A stretch of DNA of 37,282 bases from the NCBI GenBank assembly GCA_902784055.1, contig CACZTP010000006.1, forward strand, positions 1-37,282. The letters run 5' to 3'. Source of the DNA: an uncultured Pseudomonadota bacterium. GTDB lineage: Bacteria; Pseudomonadota; Alphaproteobacteria; RUG11792. Each line of letters begins with the position of its first letter. The stretch's first letter is position 1. The position numbers were made by a program, and so were the translations under genes. This document shows, one piece after another, positions 17,475 through 26,336 of the stretch. Below the pieces are notes generated by a model, which saw only the letters and a list, made by a program, of their open reading frames with translations, ran no database searches and was not told the origin of the DNA.

Positions 17475-19169
17475 CTAGTTCAATTTCAAATACTTTTGAA
17501 TCGATAGTGTTTTGTTTTCACTCAAGTTGCCGTCTGAAATTAAAGAAATAATTCTTGATATTATATTTTTCGCAATAGGGGCAACGTTCCACCCGGCAGT
17601 TGCATACCCATGAGTAGAACTATCCCCTTGCGGACTATCAAGGGATACAAGTAGCATATACTTTGGATTTTCAAGAGGAAATCCGCCTACAAAACTAGTA
17701 AGCCTATCTCTATTTGCTTGGTTTCCGTATCCTTTACGACCTTTTCTTTTATACGCAGTTCCAGTTTTCCCGAACATATCTACCCCATCAACTGAAGCTT
17801 TACGAGCAGTTCCATATAAAACAACTCCACGCATGAGCTCGCGTACAATTTTTGAAGTTTTTTCCGATACAACTCGTTCATGGAGAGTTTTATCTTCTTG
17901 TAATACAAGATGTGGATTAATTTTTATTCCACCATTAGTAATTGACGTTATTGTAGCAAGTACTTGCAACGGAGATAACGCAATCCCATAACCATAAGCT
18001 ATTGTCATGCTTGAAATCTCAGTCCAATCTTTTGGGATTAATGGAGCGCCAACTTCAGGAAGCTCTAGGTGTAAACGTTCTAATAATCCTAATTTTTTAA
18101 AATACTCTTTTTGAATTTTTGTTCCAAATTTTTGAGCGATCTTTGCACACGCTATGTTAGATGAGAAAACGATTGCTTCAGCCAAGGTTAAAGGTCTATT
18201 TTTACCTTTAAAATCAGTTATTGAAAATTTACCTACTTTTATTGAAGTTGATGCATCAAAGATTGAACCAGGAGTTGATGATCCACTATCCAAAGCAATG
18301 GCTGCAGTTACCACTTTCATAATAGAGCCTTGTTCAAATACTCCAAGAGTATTACGATTAAACATATCACTATTTGAATACTTTTTTAAATTATTTGGAT
18401 CAAAATCAGGTAACGATACAATTGCGAGTATTTCGCCATTTGTTTTAATTAATATTGCATTTCCGCCCTTTGCATGAAACATTTTTATTCCAGCCTCTAA
18501 CTCTTCATGAATAATAGATTGAATTCTCAAATCAAGAGTCAATTGTAATTTCTTGTTACTAAAATCGGAAACAATAAGATCATTGTTAAAATGCTTTTCT
18601 ATACCACAAACGCCATTACAATCAATGTCAGTACAACCTATTACATGTGAAAATAAATTACCGTGTATATATATTCTTTTGTAATCTTTTTGAAAGTGAA
18701 TACCTGGAATTCCCATATCCATTATTTGCTTTTCAATTGTAGGATGGACATGTCGCATTAACCATACAAAATGTTTATTTCTATCTTTTAATTTGTGACG
18801 AATTTTATCTATTTTTGGCATGCCAGGAATTCTTGAAAGTTTCTTAATTGTTTCATTCAAATCTATAACAACAGATGGATCGGCAAAACATGATGAAGTT
18901 GTAATACTTGTTGCTAATAATTCACCATTCCGATCAATAATATCAGCTTTTTTTATTATTTGGTCTCTGTTATGTATAGAATTTGTATTCTTATCAGAAG
19001 ATATGACCATTATGTTTATCAATCTCCACAAAATACCGATAAATACAATACATATAAACACAACTGCTAGCACAGCTCTACGATGCAATATCTTTATTAG
19101 ATTTCCATTCTTCGGGTATTTTTGCCATAAAGCAAATCCTGGTGCATTTATATTTTTAAAATCGAACAC
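17475..19169 (-). CDS. ftsI: Septal peptidoglycan transpeptidase FtsI (PBP3)
   Basis: Class B penicillin-binding protein that cross-links septal peptidoglycan during division. The 564 residues comprise a short cytoplasmic N terminus, one transmembrane segment (about 32-56), a dimerisation/pedestal domain, and a transpeptidase domain. The active-site motifs are SIMK (Ser282-Lys285), SSN (336-338) and KTGTA further on. It begins one base after the ftsL stop, so rsmH-ftsL-ftsI form one transcript. No murE or murF follows: the next gene is on the other strand, so the division/cell-wall cluster is broken here. A small hairpin overlaps its stop codon. Confidence 0.95.
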   Translation of the reverse strand: MFDFKNINAPGFALWQKYPKNGNLIKILHRRAVLAVVFICIVFIGILWRLINIMVISSDKNTNSIHNRDQIIKKADIIDRNGELLATSITTSSCFADPSVVIDLNETIKKLSRIPGMPKIDKIRHKLKDRNKHFVWLMRHVHPTIEKQIMDMGIPGIHFQKDYKRIYIHGNLFSHVIGCTDIDCNGVCGIEKHFNNDLIVSDFSNKKLQLTLDLRIQSIIHEELEAGIKMFHAKGGNAILIKTNGEILAIVSLPDFDPNNLKKYSNSDMFNRNTLGVFEQGSIMKVVTAAIALDSGSSTPGSIFDASTSIKVGKFSITDFKGKNRPLTLAEAIVFSSNIACAKIAQKFGTKIQKEYFKKLGLLERLHLELPEVGAPLIPKDWTEISSMTIAYGYGIALSPLQVLATITSITNGGIKINPHLVLQEDKTLHERVVSEKTSKIVRELMRGVVLYGTARKASVDGVDMFGKTGTAYKRKGRKGYGNQANRDRLTSFVGGFPLENPKYMLLVSLDSPQGDSSTHGYATAGWNVAPIAKNIISRIISLISDGNLSENKTLSIQKYLKLN

Positions 19170-19170
19170 T

Positions 19171-19509
19171 TTACATTAATGAATTCAAAAGATTATCAAA
19201 GGCTTGTCTTTTTGCGTCTGCCTTATTTTCATATTCCATGTTTATAAAATCATTGTATCTTAATATTTGTTTATGCTCAATTGGCTTCATATCTGGCAGA
19301 TACTTTGAAGCGAGAATCGCAAGCCTTTTAGGATCATTTAAATAGCTCCATTCCGCCTCATATATTCTCAGATCATCTGCTATTCTGACAATTTCATTAT
19401 TTATTTTACTCAACGTTCTTCGCATAAAAACAACTTCATATTTAAATTTTGATACACCAACTCCGAGAAAGACTAGAAAGCAAATAAAAAGAACAGATAG
19501 TTTTCTCAT
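19171..19509 (-). CDS. ftsL: Cell-division protein FtsL-like
   Basis: Small bitopic membrane protein between rsmH and ftsI, the standard place of ftsL. The start at 19509 gives 112 residues: a basic N terminus (MRKLSV), a transmembrane segment LFICFLVFLGVGV, then a periplasmic heptad-like stretch with RRTLSKINNEIVRIADDLRI and the EWSYLNDPKRLAILASKYL segment typical of alphaproteobacterial FtsL. FtsL forms a complex with FtsB and FtsQ and activates FtsWI. The frame could start earlier, at Met codons up to 19554 inside rsmH. I prefer 19509 because the ATG sits one base after the rsmH stop and the topology is normal. Confidence 0.8.
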   Translation of the reverse strand: MRKLSVLFICFLVFLGVGVSKFKYEVVFMRRTLSKINNEIVRIADDLRIYEAEWSYLNDPKRLAILASKYLPDMKPIEHKQILRYNDFINMEYENKADAKRQAFDNLLNSLM

Positions 19510-19510
19510 T

Positions 19511-20377
19511 TTATTTTTTATAGACATATCCGCGAAGTTTCGCAGACCTAGCACGTGGATTATTTTTTACCTCAGTATAAGATGGTTTTATAACGTTACG
19601 GGTCAATGGAGTAAAATTAGAAGTATTAATCGCCCAATACTTTACTATACGATCTTCTAATGCATGAAAAGTAATAGTTGCAACTATTGCGTTATCACTT
19701 AATATTATCGGTAAAGCATGTAAAGTTTTATCAATCTCTCTCAGTTCATCATTTACAAATATTCTTATTGCCTGAAAAGTTTTTGTTGCAACATCAATGT
19801 TCGAATGAACTTTATGTATTTTTTCAAATCCCAGTGCCTCAACGATTATGTTATGCAAATTTAACGTTGTTTCTATTGTATTCGTTCGCCTTGCATTAAC
19901 TATTGCATTAGCAATTTTCCTAGAATGACGTTCATCGCCATATTTGAAAATAATCTCAGCTAAATCTTTCTCATCGTAATTGTTTATTACATCGTATGCT
20001 GATAAACCATTACAAGACATTCTCATATCCAACTTGGCATCTTTTGAAAATGAAAACCCACGTTCAGCATCATCCAATTGCATGGATGACACACCAAAAT
20101 CAAATAACACTTTGTCGTGTTTCTCGATAAGACTATTGATTACATCTGAAAATTTGCCAGGAATAAAACTAAAACGATCTTTATAAATCTTTTTAAATTC
20201 ATCAACTCGCGGTTGTACTGTAGGATCTCTATCGATCGCTGTAACGTAACATTCGGGTTCTGATTTTAATATCGCGTCTGTATGCCCACCATATCCAAAT
20301 GTCGCGTCAACTATTTTATCTCCAGCTTTTGGATTTAATAATTCTAAAACTTCATTTAATAAAACAGGGATGTGCAT
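19511..20377 (-). CDS. rsmH: 16S rRNA (cytosine-1402-N4)-methyltransferase RsmH
   Basis: SAM-dependent enzyme that methylates C1402 of 16S rRNA, formerly MraW. The 288-residue protein opens with HIPVLLNEVLELL, has the SAM-binding DATFGYGGHT, the DFGVSSMQLDDAERGFSF segment, and ends with the family's TRNVIKPS and NPRARSAKLR signatures. It heads the rsmH-ftsL-ftsI operon. The usual upstream mraZ is absent: the 237 bases before the gene hold no comparable frame. Confidence 0.96.
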   Translation of the reverse strand: MHIPVLLNEVLELLNPKAGDKIVDATFGYGGHTDAILKSEPECYVTAIDRDPTVQPRVDEFKKIYKDRFSFIPGKFSDVINSLIEKHDKVLFDFGVSSMQLDDAERGFSFSKDAKLDMRMSCNGLSAYDVINNYDEKDLAEIIFKYGDERHSRKIANAIVNARRTNTIETTLNLHNIIVEALGFEKIHKVHSNIDVATKTFQAIRIFVNDELREIDKTLHALPIILSDNAIVATITFHALEDRIVKYWAINTSNFTPLTRNVIKPSYTEVKNNPRARSAKLRGYVYKK

Positions 20378-20579
20378 AAATATGTGTATCGATCAAATAC
20401 CTATCTCACGCATAAAATTTTAGCAATAATTAGACTGACTTAATAATTTCGACATTGCATTACGCCCAATTGAGATATAAAGAGCCAACATCTTGCAACA
20501 ACAGCTCATCCAAATAGATGCACAAATAACGGGCAGGCATTCCCATTTGCTCAAATTGACACAATAAATCTATACAGAA

Positions 20580-20613
20580 GACAAAAGAGCGAGTTTTTTA
20601 AAACCCGCTTTTC
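20580..20613 (-). terminator. Rho-independent terminator of rpsU
   Basis: On the minus strand, immediately after the rpsU stop, GCGGGTTTT (plus 20600-20608) pairs with AAAACTCGC (plus 20589-20597) with one G-T pair, followed by TCTTTTG. Classic shape and position. Confidence 0.8.
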
Positions 20614-20614
20614 T

Positions 20615-20815
20615 TTAGTTATCAAAATCTCTTCTGCGACGAGCAAGCTTTCTAGACCGACGAGCTGCTTCCGCTTTTTTTCGTTTTGCCTTAACAGAGG
20701 GTTTTTCGTATCTACGATGGTTCTTAAGATCTCTATATATACCTTCGCGTTGCATCTTTCGTTTTAAAAGACGTAGCGCTTGCTCAACGTTATTTTCATT
20801 TACGTTAACTTCCAT
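20615..20815 (-). CDS. rpsU: 30S ribosomal protein S21
   Basis: Small basic ribosomal protein of the 30S platform. The 66 residues show [17 protein letters not shown] and an Arg/Lys-rich C-terminal helix ([19 protein letters not shown]), typical of alphaproteobacterial S21. A start at ATG 20815 is chosen because AGGAGGG lies directly upstream at good spacing. A longer frame beginning at a TTG (20833) would translate the ribosome binding site itself. It is a single-gene unit ending in its own terminator. Confidence 0.95.
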   Translation of the reverse strand: MEVNVNENNVEQALRLLKRKMQREGIYRDLKNHRRYEKPSVKAKRKKAEAARRSRKLARRRRDFDN

Positions 20816-20976
20816 TTTCTTCCCTCCTTTCAAAATTTAGCCTTATACTGGTAGTGTAACACGTCGACATAACTTATCCAAATATATTTAAAAGTGGTAT
20901 TTTTAACGATATTTTAAATGCAATTAATTACTATTAAGACGATAAAAGATATATCAAACCAGTAAAAACTTTGGTC

Positions 20977-22659
20977 ATGTTACATTTTTTAAAAAATATA
21001 ATTTATGGCTTTGTCTCAATAAATTTCGTGTTAATATCGCACGCATTTGCGACCGATAACGGAATAAAAGACGTTAAAAGCTATCAGGATGAAGTACCAT
21101 ATGATAACTTTTTATACAAAGACGGACAAAAAAAATTATCAGCTGATCAGGGTGCGGAAAGCGGTAAATATTGGGGGGCATGGGTAACAAAGCGTGGAAA
21201 ATTATACGTAATTGACTCTGATATGAAGCTTTCAAGAAATGTTAACTGGGGTAATGATGTAAAGACTGTTATATCAGATTCGTGGAGCGATACATCAATA
21301 TCAATTGTTTTAATAAAACATCCACAAAATAAACCGATTACAATTGAGGGAACAAATAAACAAACAATAACTTTAGGAAAAGGAATTATTCTTGATATAC
21401 AATCGCCTGTAATTTTTAAAAACGTCCGAATACATAGAGCACAAGATGCTCCTGATTCAGGTGTATATCACTTCGGAACCAAAAAAGTATGTCAATTGGG
21501 AAGCTACGGTTTATACTCTAGTGCAGTCGTTGTTCGCGCTCCAATAAAATTTGAGAACTGTATTTTATCAACATCAAATAATGGTGGCATATGGTCAGAT
21601 GTTCATCTGACTACACCTGGTAATTCAGTAATGGAATTCTATAACAACGAGTATCAGATACAACATTTGGTTGTCAACTGCAATACTAAAGGATCAGCTA
21701 TACCCGTTTTCAAAACAAATGAAAAATCAAAGATACAAAAAATTGTTTCTTCAGTAAGTGGAAACAGGAACAATATTGCAATAACATCGTCAATGTTAAC
21801 TGATCTGGACGGTAATTCAAACATTAGTTATATACCTATTGGAAATTTTAATCAGGACAACGGAAAGGTATTGTATGTAACGAGTTCTTTGCCAGATTGT
21901 ATAAAAAACGAAAACGGAATATGGTACGGAAACATCGATGATGTTACAGACTTGTCAAGTATTAAACAAAAATGCGTACAATTTTTAAAAAAGTATTGTA
22001 ACTATCCTTCAGATAAAAATGATATAAATGTTGAAGTATGTAACACATCTCTGACTAATGCAAAAACACTTATACAACTAATGTCCGAAACTGGATATAT
22101 TGATACAGATATGTCAACGGAGGGCAATCATACGTTCCCCACTACCGATTGGGGGCAGACCATAAAAATGGGTGTATTACCTCTATCTACTTCGACCGAC
22201 ACGGCAGAAATAAATATTGGACTTATTGGGAAGCGAGACCTAAAAATACAATCTTCACCTAATGTACATATCTTACGTATTAATGGGGATTGGTCTCAAT
22301 ATAGTGGAACACTGACATTGTCAAGTAACATATCTAAAGTTTGTGTATCCGGCAAAGATATTCCATTTGGGGTTGTCGCAAGTCATGATTTTGAAATTAG
22401 TACTACAAATCAAAAAGTAAACGAACTTTATATAACTGGAGACTTTTCGAAATGCACCGGCAATGTCTCTTTTCCAGAAAATGTATCAAAAATATATCTT
22501 TCGACAGATAAGCCGGCATTTTTAATAGGAGGTAACTCAATGTTAGCGATAGGAACAACAAATCCAGAGATAACAACAATGACTCTCAAATCAGGAATTT
22601 TGAACCGCAATAGTACTGTATCCATTGATACAAATATAAAGACTGTTTCTATAGAATAA
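20977..22659 (+). CDS. Exported beta-structure protein with C-terminal 50-residue repeats
   Basis: A 560-residue protein of unrecognised family. The start is put at ATG 20977 rather than the TTG six bases earlier. The N terminus is a signal peptide with hydrophobic IIYGFVSINFVLIS and likely cleavage after HAFA. The middle looks beta-rich, with strands such as PIKFENCILST and PVIFKNVRIHRAQ reminiscent of right-handed beta-helix (pectate-lyase-like) proteins. The last 140 residues are three tandem repeats of a 50-residue unit, the third cut to 40. There is no C-terminal barrel, so a secreted or periplasmic adhesin-like role is a guess. It is convergent with the MATE gene, with only six bases between stops. 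Confidence 0.75.
   Translation: MLHFLKNIIYGFVSINFVLISHAFATDNGIKDVKSYQDEVPYDNFLYKDGQKKLSADQGAESGKYWGAWVTKRGKLYVIDSDMKLSRNVNWGNDVKTVISDSWSDTSISIVLIKHPQNKPITIEGTNKQTITLGKGIILDIQSPVIFKNVRIHRAQDAPDSGVYHFGTKKVCQLGSYGLYSSAVVVRAPIKFENCILSTSNNGGIWSDVHLTTPGNSVMEFYNNEYQIQHLVVNCNTKGSAIPVFKTNEKSKIQKIVSSVSGNRNNIAITSSMLTDLDGNSNISYIPIGNFNQDNGKVLYVTSSLPDCIKNENGIWYGNIDDVTDLSSIKQKCVQFLKKYCNYPSDKNDINVEVCNTSLTNAKTLIQLMSETGYIDTDMSTEGNHTFPTTDWGQTIKMGVLPLSTSTDTAEINIGLIGKRDLKIQSSPNVHILRINGDWSQYSGTLTLSSNISKVCVSGKDIPFGVVASHDFEISTTNQKVNELYITGDFSKCTGNVSFPENVSKIYLSTDKPAFLIGGNSMLAIGTTNPEITTMTLKSGILNRNSTVSIDTNIKTVSIE
22237..22656 (+). repeat. Tandem 50-residue protein repeats (2.8 copies)
   Basis: Units at 22237-22386, 22387-22536 and 22537-22656 encode 50, 50 and 40 residues. 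Shared pattern: D-[LF]-x-I at the start, a strand ending near G-D-[WF]-S-x-x-[ST]-G about residue 18-24, then N-[IV]-S-K-[VI] near 31-35. Divergence is high at DNA level, so the repeats are old compared with those of the giant gene. Confidence 0.75.
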
Positions 22660-22665
22660 AACGCG

Positions 22666-24024
22666 TTACACGTTTATATGAACCCACTTACCTGAACGAT
22701 ATCTCTTAAAAAGAATTATTGCGTTTAATGTTGCAGCGCATACACTTAATGTCCAGTTCTTACCTTCAGTTAAAGTCCCAGAGTGATACATAAGGAAAAC
22801 AGGGAACGCTATACATATCCACGCAGATAAAGCTAATACGACCATTTGGAAATTAAGATCGCCCCCGCCTTCAAGTGCACCAGCTTCAACCCATACAACG
22901 CCATCAATTACGTAACACAATAAAACAGCATGGAGTACTTTTACTATACGATTTATAAATTCGGGATCAGCAGTATTAAGGTCTACGAAATTACCTATTA
23001 TTATGTTTGGGAATAGCATTACGATAGTCGAAAAAACAACTGCTATTGCTATATGCATTATTACACCACGAACGAGGAGTTTATCTATTTTCTTGTGTAA
23101 TTTTGCGCCCAAAAGGTTTGCCGTCATAGACATAACACCTTTTTCTATTCCCATAACGGCAGTTAATAGAAACATATATGTTGTTAAGCAAATTGTTTGT
23201 ATAACAGCATACTCAGTGCTAGTACTGGCTAAGCAATAGTAAATAAGGCTATATACAAGATTTTCACATACATGCCCGACACTAGCGAAAGCCCCCATTT
23301 TTATATATCTCTTAATATGCCTAGGACGTAATTTACAGTTTAAAGTTCCATACTTTTCACGCGTCTGTTTATTAAGGAAAAATATTAGAGCAAATATAAG
23401 CTCAGATATTCCTGCAACTATAGTTCCTATTGCGGCGCCCTTTGCTCCCATAAACGCTGTAATACCACAATGTCCATTGACTAAAATTAAGTCAACAATT
23501 GTATTAAATATTATCGCAATAAATACAGATATTGTAACTAAAAAACCTCGACCTGTTGCTATAAAAAAGGCATTTATTGCACTTCTCATTGTAAATATAG
23601 GAGTACATGCCATAAGTAATTTAAAGTACGGCAATCCTTCGCTTTGCAAAGCTGGAGCAATCGCGTATGTTCCGCAAAACATTGATATTGGAATCGATAG
23701 CACAAACAAAAAAAGAGAAAACCAAATCATTTGCCACACTGGCATACCAGCAAATTTATATTTACCAGCCCCGTTATAATTGCCGACAAATGCCCCAGCG
23801 ATAAATACAAGTGATATCGTTGTACATCTAAAAGTTCCACACCACATACCTGCGGACGCCGCTCCCGTCATTGCTTCAGGCGAGTAATGAGCTAGTATCA
23901 TTTGATCTATAACTTCCATTATGTTTGAAGATAGGGCAGATAATATAGTTGGTGCAGAAACTTTTAATATAGTCGAATAGCTTGTATCAGTTAAATCGGG
24001 CAAAGCGATAGTTTTTGATTTCAT
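22666..24024 (-). CDS. MATE-family efflux transporter
   Basis: Multidrug and toxic-compound extrusion family membrane protein that exports organic compounds using a cation gradient. The 452 residues show about twelve hydrophobic segments in two similar halves. The first includes MEVIDQMILAHYSPEAMTGAASAGMW, the typical TM1-TM2 region of MATE proteins with polar MxxID and the A-x-A-x-x-G loop. The substrate cannot be predicted. A TATAAT on the minus strand (24130-24135) about 105 bases upstream may be its -10 box, without a good -35. The stop overlaps a short AAACG/CGTTT hairpin that may act as a weak terminator. Confidence 0.85.
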   Translation of the reverse strand: MKSKTIALPDLTDTSYSTILKVSAPTILSALSSNIMEVIDQMILAHYSPEAMTGAASAGMWCGTFRCTTISLVFIAGAFVGNYNGAGKYKFAGMPVWQMIWFSLFLFVLSIPISMFCGTYAIAPALQSEGLPYFKLLMACTPIFTMRSAINAFFIATGRGFLVTISVFIAIIFNTIVDLILVNGHCGITAFMGAKGAAIGTIVAGISELIFALIFFLNKQTREKYGTLNCKLRPRHIKRYIKMGAFASVGHVCENLVYSLIYYCLASTSTEYAVIQTICLTTYMFLLTAVMGIEKGVMSMTANLLGAKLHKKIDKLLVRGVIMHIAIAVVFSTIVMLFPNIIIGNFVDLNTADPEFINRIVKVLHAVLLCYVIDGVVWVEAGALEGGGDLNFQMVVLALSAWICIAFPVFLMYHSGTLTEGKNWTLSVCAATLNAIILFKRYRSGKWVHINV

Positions 24025-24227
24025 AAAACCTATTTAATAAATAACACTTTTAAGGGGCGACGATATGTCACAAAAAAATATATTTACTACAGTAATAACT
24101 GCACAAAAGTATTATTTCCACGCAATGATATTATAACATGTAATGTTTTATACCGGAAGTCCCTTTAGCTCTATTGATGCGAATTACGGTAAACTATCTA
24201 CATGCTAAAAATTACAGATAAAAAATT

Positions 24228-25154
24228 GTGACTAACATTGAATTAGCTGTGAAATTACTACAATTAGGTGAGACAGTTGTCGCTCCTACGGATACGGTTT
24301 ATGGGTTATTTGCCGATGCTAGAAATGATGACGCTATAAAACAAATTTATTCCATAAAAGGACGTCCTTTGTGTAATCCGTTGATAGCTCATGTAAGTTC
24401 ATTGGAAATGGCAGAAAAGCTAGCTTATTTTACAGATGACGCTCGTAAACTTGTTAAATATTTTTGGTTTGATGTAAAACGACCTTTAACAATTATTTTG
24501 CCATCTAAACCTTCGAATGGCGTATCAAAGTACGTAACAGCGGGATTGGATACAATAGCTCTTCGTTGCCCATCTCATCCTATGGCTCTTGAATTAATAT
24601 CACTGTTTGGTAATGCATTAGCCGCTCCTAGTGCTAACTCATCGAATAATTTAAGCCCAACAAGTGCTGATATGGTTAAAGCTGATTTGGGGAATAAAGC
24701 GCAAGTAATAATTGATGGAGGATCATGTTCCGTAGGGGTTGAAAGTACTATTGTTAATTTAAGTTCAGAACCTTATGTTTTATTACGTCCTGGTGGAGTA
24801 TCAGTAACTGAGATTGAAAACATACTAAATAAAACAATTTCGACAATTTCACAAACTGACAAAATACTTGCACCAGGAATGATGTTAAAACACTATTCCC
24901 CTCATTTGCCATTGCGAATTAATGTAAGTAACCCTCGCAAAGATGAAGCATTTTTAGCTTTCGGTGATGTTGATGGACCGTATTTTCTCAATCTAAGTCC
25001 ATCGGGGAATTTAGAAGAAGTAGCTAGAAATTTATTTGAATATCAGTACAGAGCAGACTGTGCCGGAATATTTAGGGGAATAGCAATAATGCCAATACCA
25101 AATATTGGCATCGGCGTTGCAATAAACGATCGGCTGAAACGAGCAAGTTATTGA
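24228..25154 (+). CDS. L-threonylcarbamoyladenylate synthase (Sua5/YwlC type)
   Basis: Makes threonylcarbamoyl-AMP from threonine, bicarbonate and ATP, the first step of the t6A37 tRNA modification. The 308-residue protein has both the YrdC-type catalytic domain (GETVVAPTDTVYGLFADA, KGRPLCNPLIAH, APSANSSNNLSPTSA) and the C-terminal Sua5 domain after the LAPGMMLKHYSPH linker, so it is the long Sua5 form rather than the short TsaC. The start is GTG 24228, because a TAA lies three codons upstream and no ATG is available. No clear ribosome binding site. Its last seven bases overlap the convergent symporter gene. Confidence 0.93.
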   Translation: MTNIELAVKLLQLGETVVAPTDTVYGLFADARNDDAIKQIYSIKGRPLCNPLIAHVSSLEMAEKLAYFTDDARKLVKYFWFDVKRPLTIILPSKPSNGVSKYVTAGLDTIALRCPSHPMALELISLFGNALAAPSANSSNNLSPTSADMVKADLGNKAQVIIDGGSCSVGVESTIVNLSSEPYVLLRPGGVSVTEIENILNKTISTISQTDKILAPGMMLKHYSPHLPLRINVSNPRKDEAFLAFGDVDGPYFLNLSPSGNLEEVARNLFEYQYRADCAGIFRGIAIMPIPNIGIGVAINDRLKRASY

Positions 25155-26335
25155 GATTTTACGTGTTTATTTATCACTAGAGTTACACAACTGTCAGACC
25201 AGACGTTAAGGGATGTTTCTAACATGTCTACTACGCTATATATAGGCAGAATAATCCCGAGTAACGGCATGGGTATGTTCATCGATGATAAAAGGCTTGC
25301 ACTTAGGAAAAAACATCCCATGGGCACGCCCGCATTACCTATTGCGGCAAGCGAAGCTATGACTATCCATGTAACGACTGTTATGAAATCTATAGTAACT
25401 CCATAATTCTGCATTACGTAAATTACTGTAGTAAATATAAATGCGGCACAGCCGTTCATGTTTATGGTTGTACAAAGAGGTAAGACAAAACGACTAACTT
25501 TTGGATTTACATTAAGATTTTGCTCTGCAGACTGTATTGTAACAGGTAAAGCCCCAGATGATGATTTAGAAAAAAGAGCAATAGATAAGGCTGGAGCCAT
25601 ACCTTTAAATGATTTTAAAGGATTTATTCCTTTCGTTAAAAGCCAAATTGGAAGAACGACGCAACCTTGCACAATGTTGGCAAGTATTATTACAAGGAAA
25701 TATCGCCCCATACCTTGCAAATCCGTCCCATTATTTAATTCCTGCATACTAACACTTACAAAACCAAACATCCCGATTGGTAGTACCTTGACAATAAATT
25801 TTGTCACTGAGAATAAAATACTGTGTATCCCCTGAATGCAATACGTAAGTGTTTCTTTTATTTTGGTTTCAGTTATATACCGTATAGCAAACCCGAATAT
25901 TACACTTATTAATAAAACACTAAGCACTTTATGATCAATAAACGCTTTGCTTATACTGTCAGGAATTATTTCTAAAAAGTACTGTGCATATCCAGTAGTG
26001 GATACTGGAACACTAGATGTTGCGTTACTCAAGTGAGGTACACTTGGCGGATTTAAAAACCAATATAATACGGCCGAAACACTTGCCGCGACTATAGTCG
26101 TAAACCCAGTATACTGTAATGCTTTTTTCCAAATTCTAGATGTATCTTTCCCTTCTCCATAGCAAACTAAAGCCACTATAACTGATAAAGAAACAACGGG
26201 CATACTTATACACTTAAAAATCCTTATAAATATTTCAGATATAAACTTTGCAACATCTACCACAACTGGGATATTAAAATATCCTGAAACTAATCCGGCA
26301 ATTATTGATAATCCATATATATATAACTTGTTCAT
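25148..26335 (-). CDS. SDF-family (dicarboxylate/amino acid:cation) symporter with altered motifs
   Basis: Secondary transporter of the GltP/GltPh fold, 395 residues with about eight membrane segments and two re-entrant hairpins. Visible signatures are the HP1 tip SKSSSGALPVT (Ser258-260), TM7 NMNGC (292-296) where the family has NMDGT, HP2 GNAGVPMG (333-340), and TM8 D370-M-L-E373-T374-S-L-N377. The position of GltPh Arg397, which holds the substrate side-chain carboxylate, is Glu373, and the cation-site Asp312 is Asn294. So dicarboxylate transport is unlikely, and the substrate may be neutral or cationic (inference). Its start lies one base from the ftsY stop, and ftsY-symporter may be co-transcribed with murA. 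Confidence 0.88.
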   Translation of the reverse strand: MNKLYIYGLSIIAGLVSGYFNIPVVVDVAKFISEIFIRIFKCISMPVVSLSVIVALVCYGEGKDTSRIWKKALQYTGFTTIVAASVSAVLYWFLNPPSVPHLSNATSSVPVSTTGYAQYFLEIIPDSISKAFIDHKVLSVLLISVIFGFAIRYITETKIKETLTYCIQGIHSILFSVTKFIVKVLPIGMFGFVSVSMQELNNGTDLQGMGRYFLVIILANIVQGCVVLPIWLLTKGINPLKSFKGMAPALSIALFSKSSSGALPVTIQSAEQNLNVNPKVSRFVLPLCTTINMNGCAAFIFTTVIYVMQNYGVTIDFITVVTWIVIASLAAIGNAGVPMGCFFLSASLLSSMNIPMPLLGIILPIYSVVDMLETSLNVWSDSCVTLVINKHVKSQ

Positions 26336-26336
26336 T

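Noticed and set aside
19678-19899. Small plus-strand frame over rsmH
   Set aside because: Shadow of a confident housekeeping gene.
20556-20576. TTGACA followed by TATACA before the rpsU terminator
   Set aside because: Spacing is only nine bases and no plus-strand gene lies in position to use it.
25458-25835. 125-residue plus-strand frame within the symporter region
   Set aside because: Fully inside and antisense to the SDF symporter, whose motifs are clear; no promoter or ribosome binding site.
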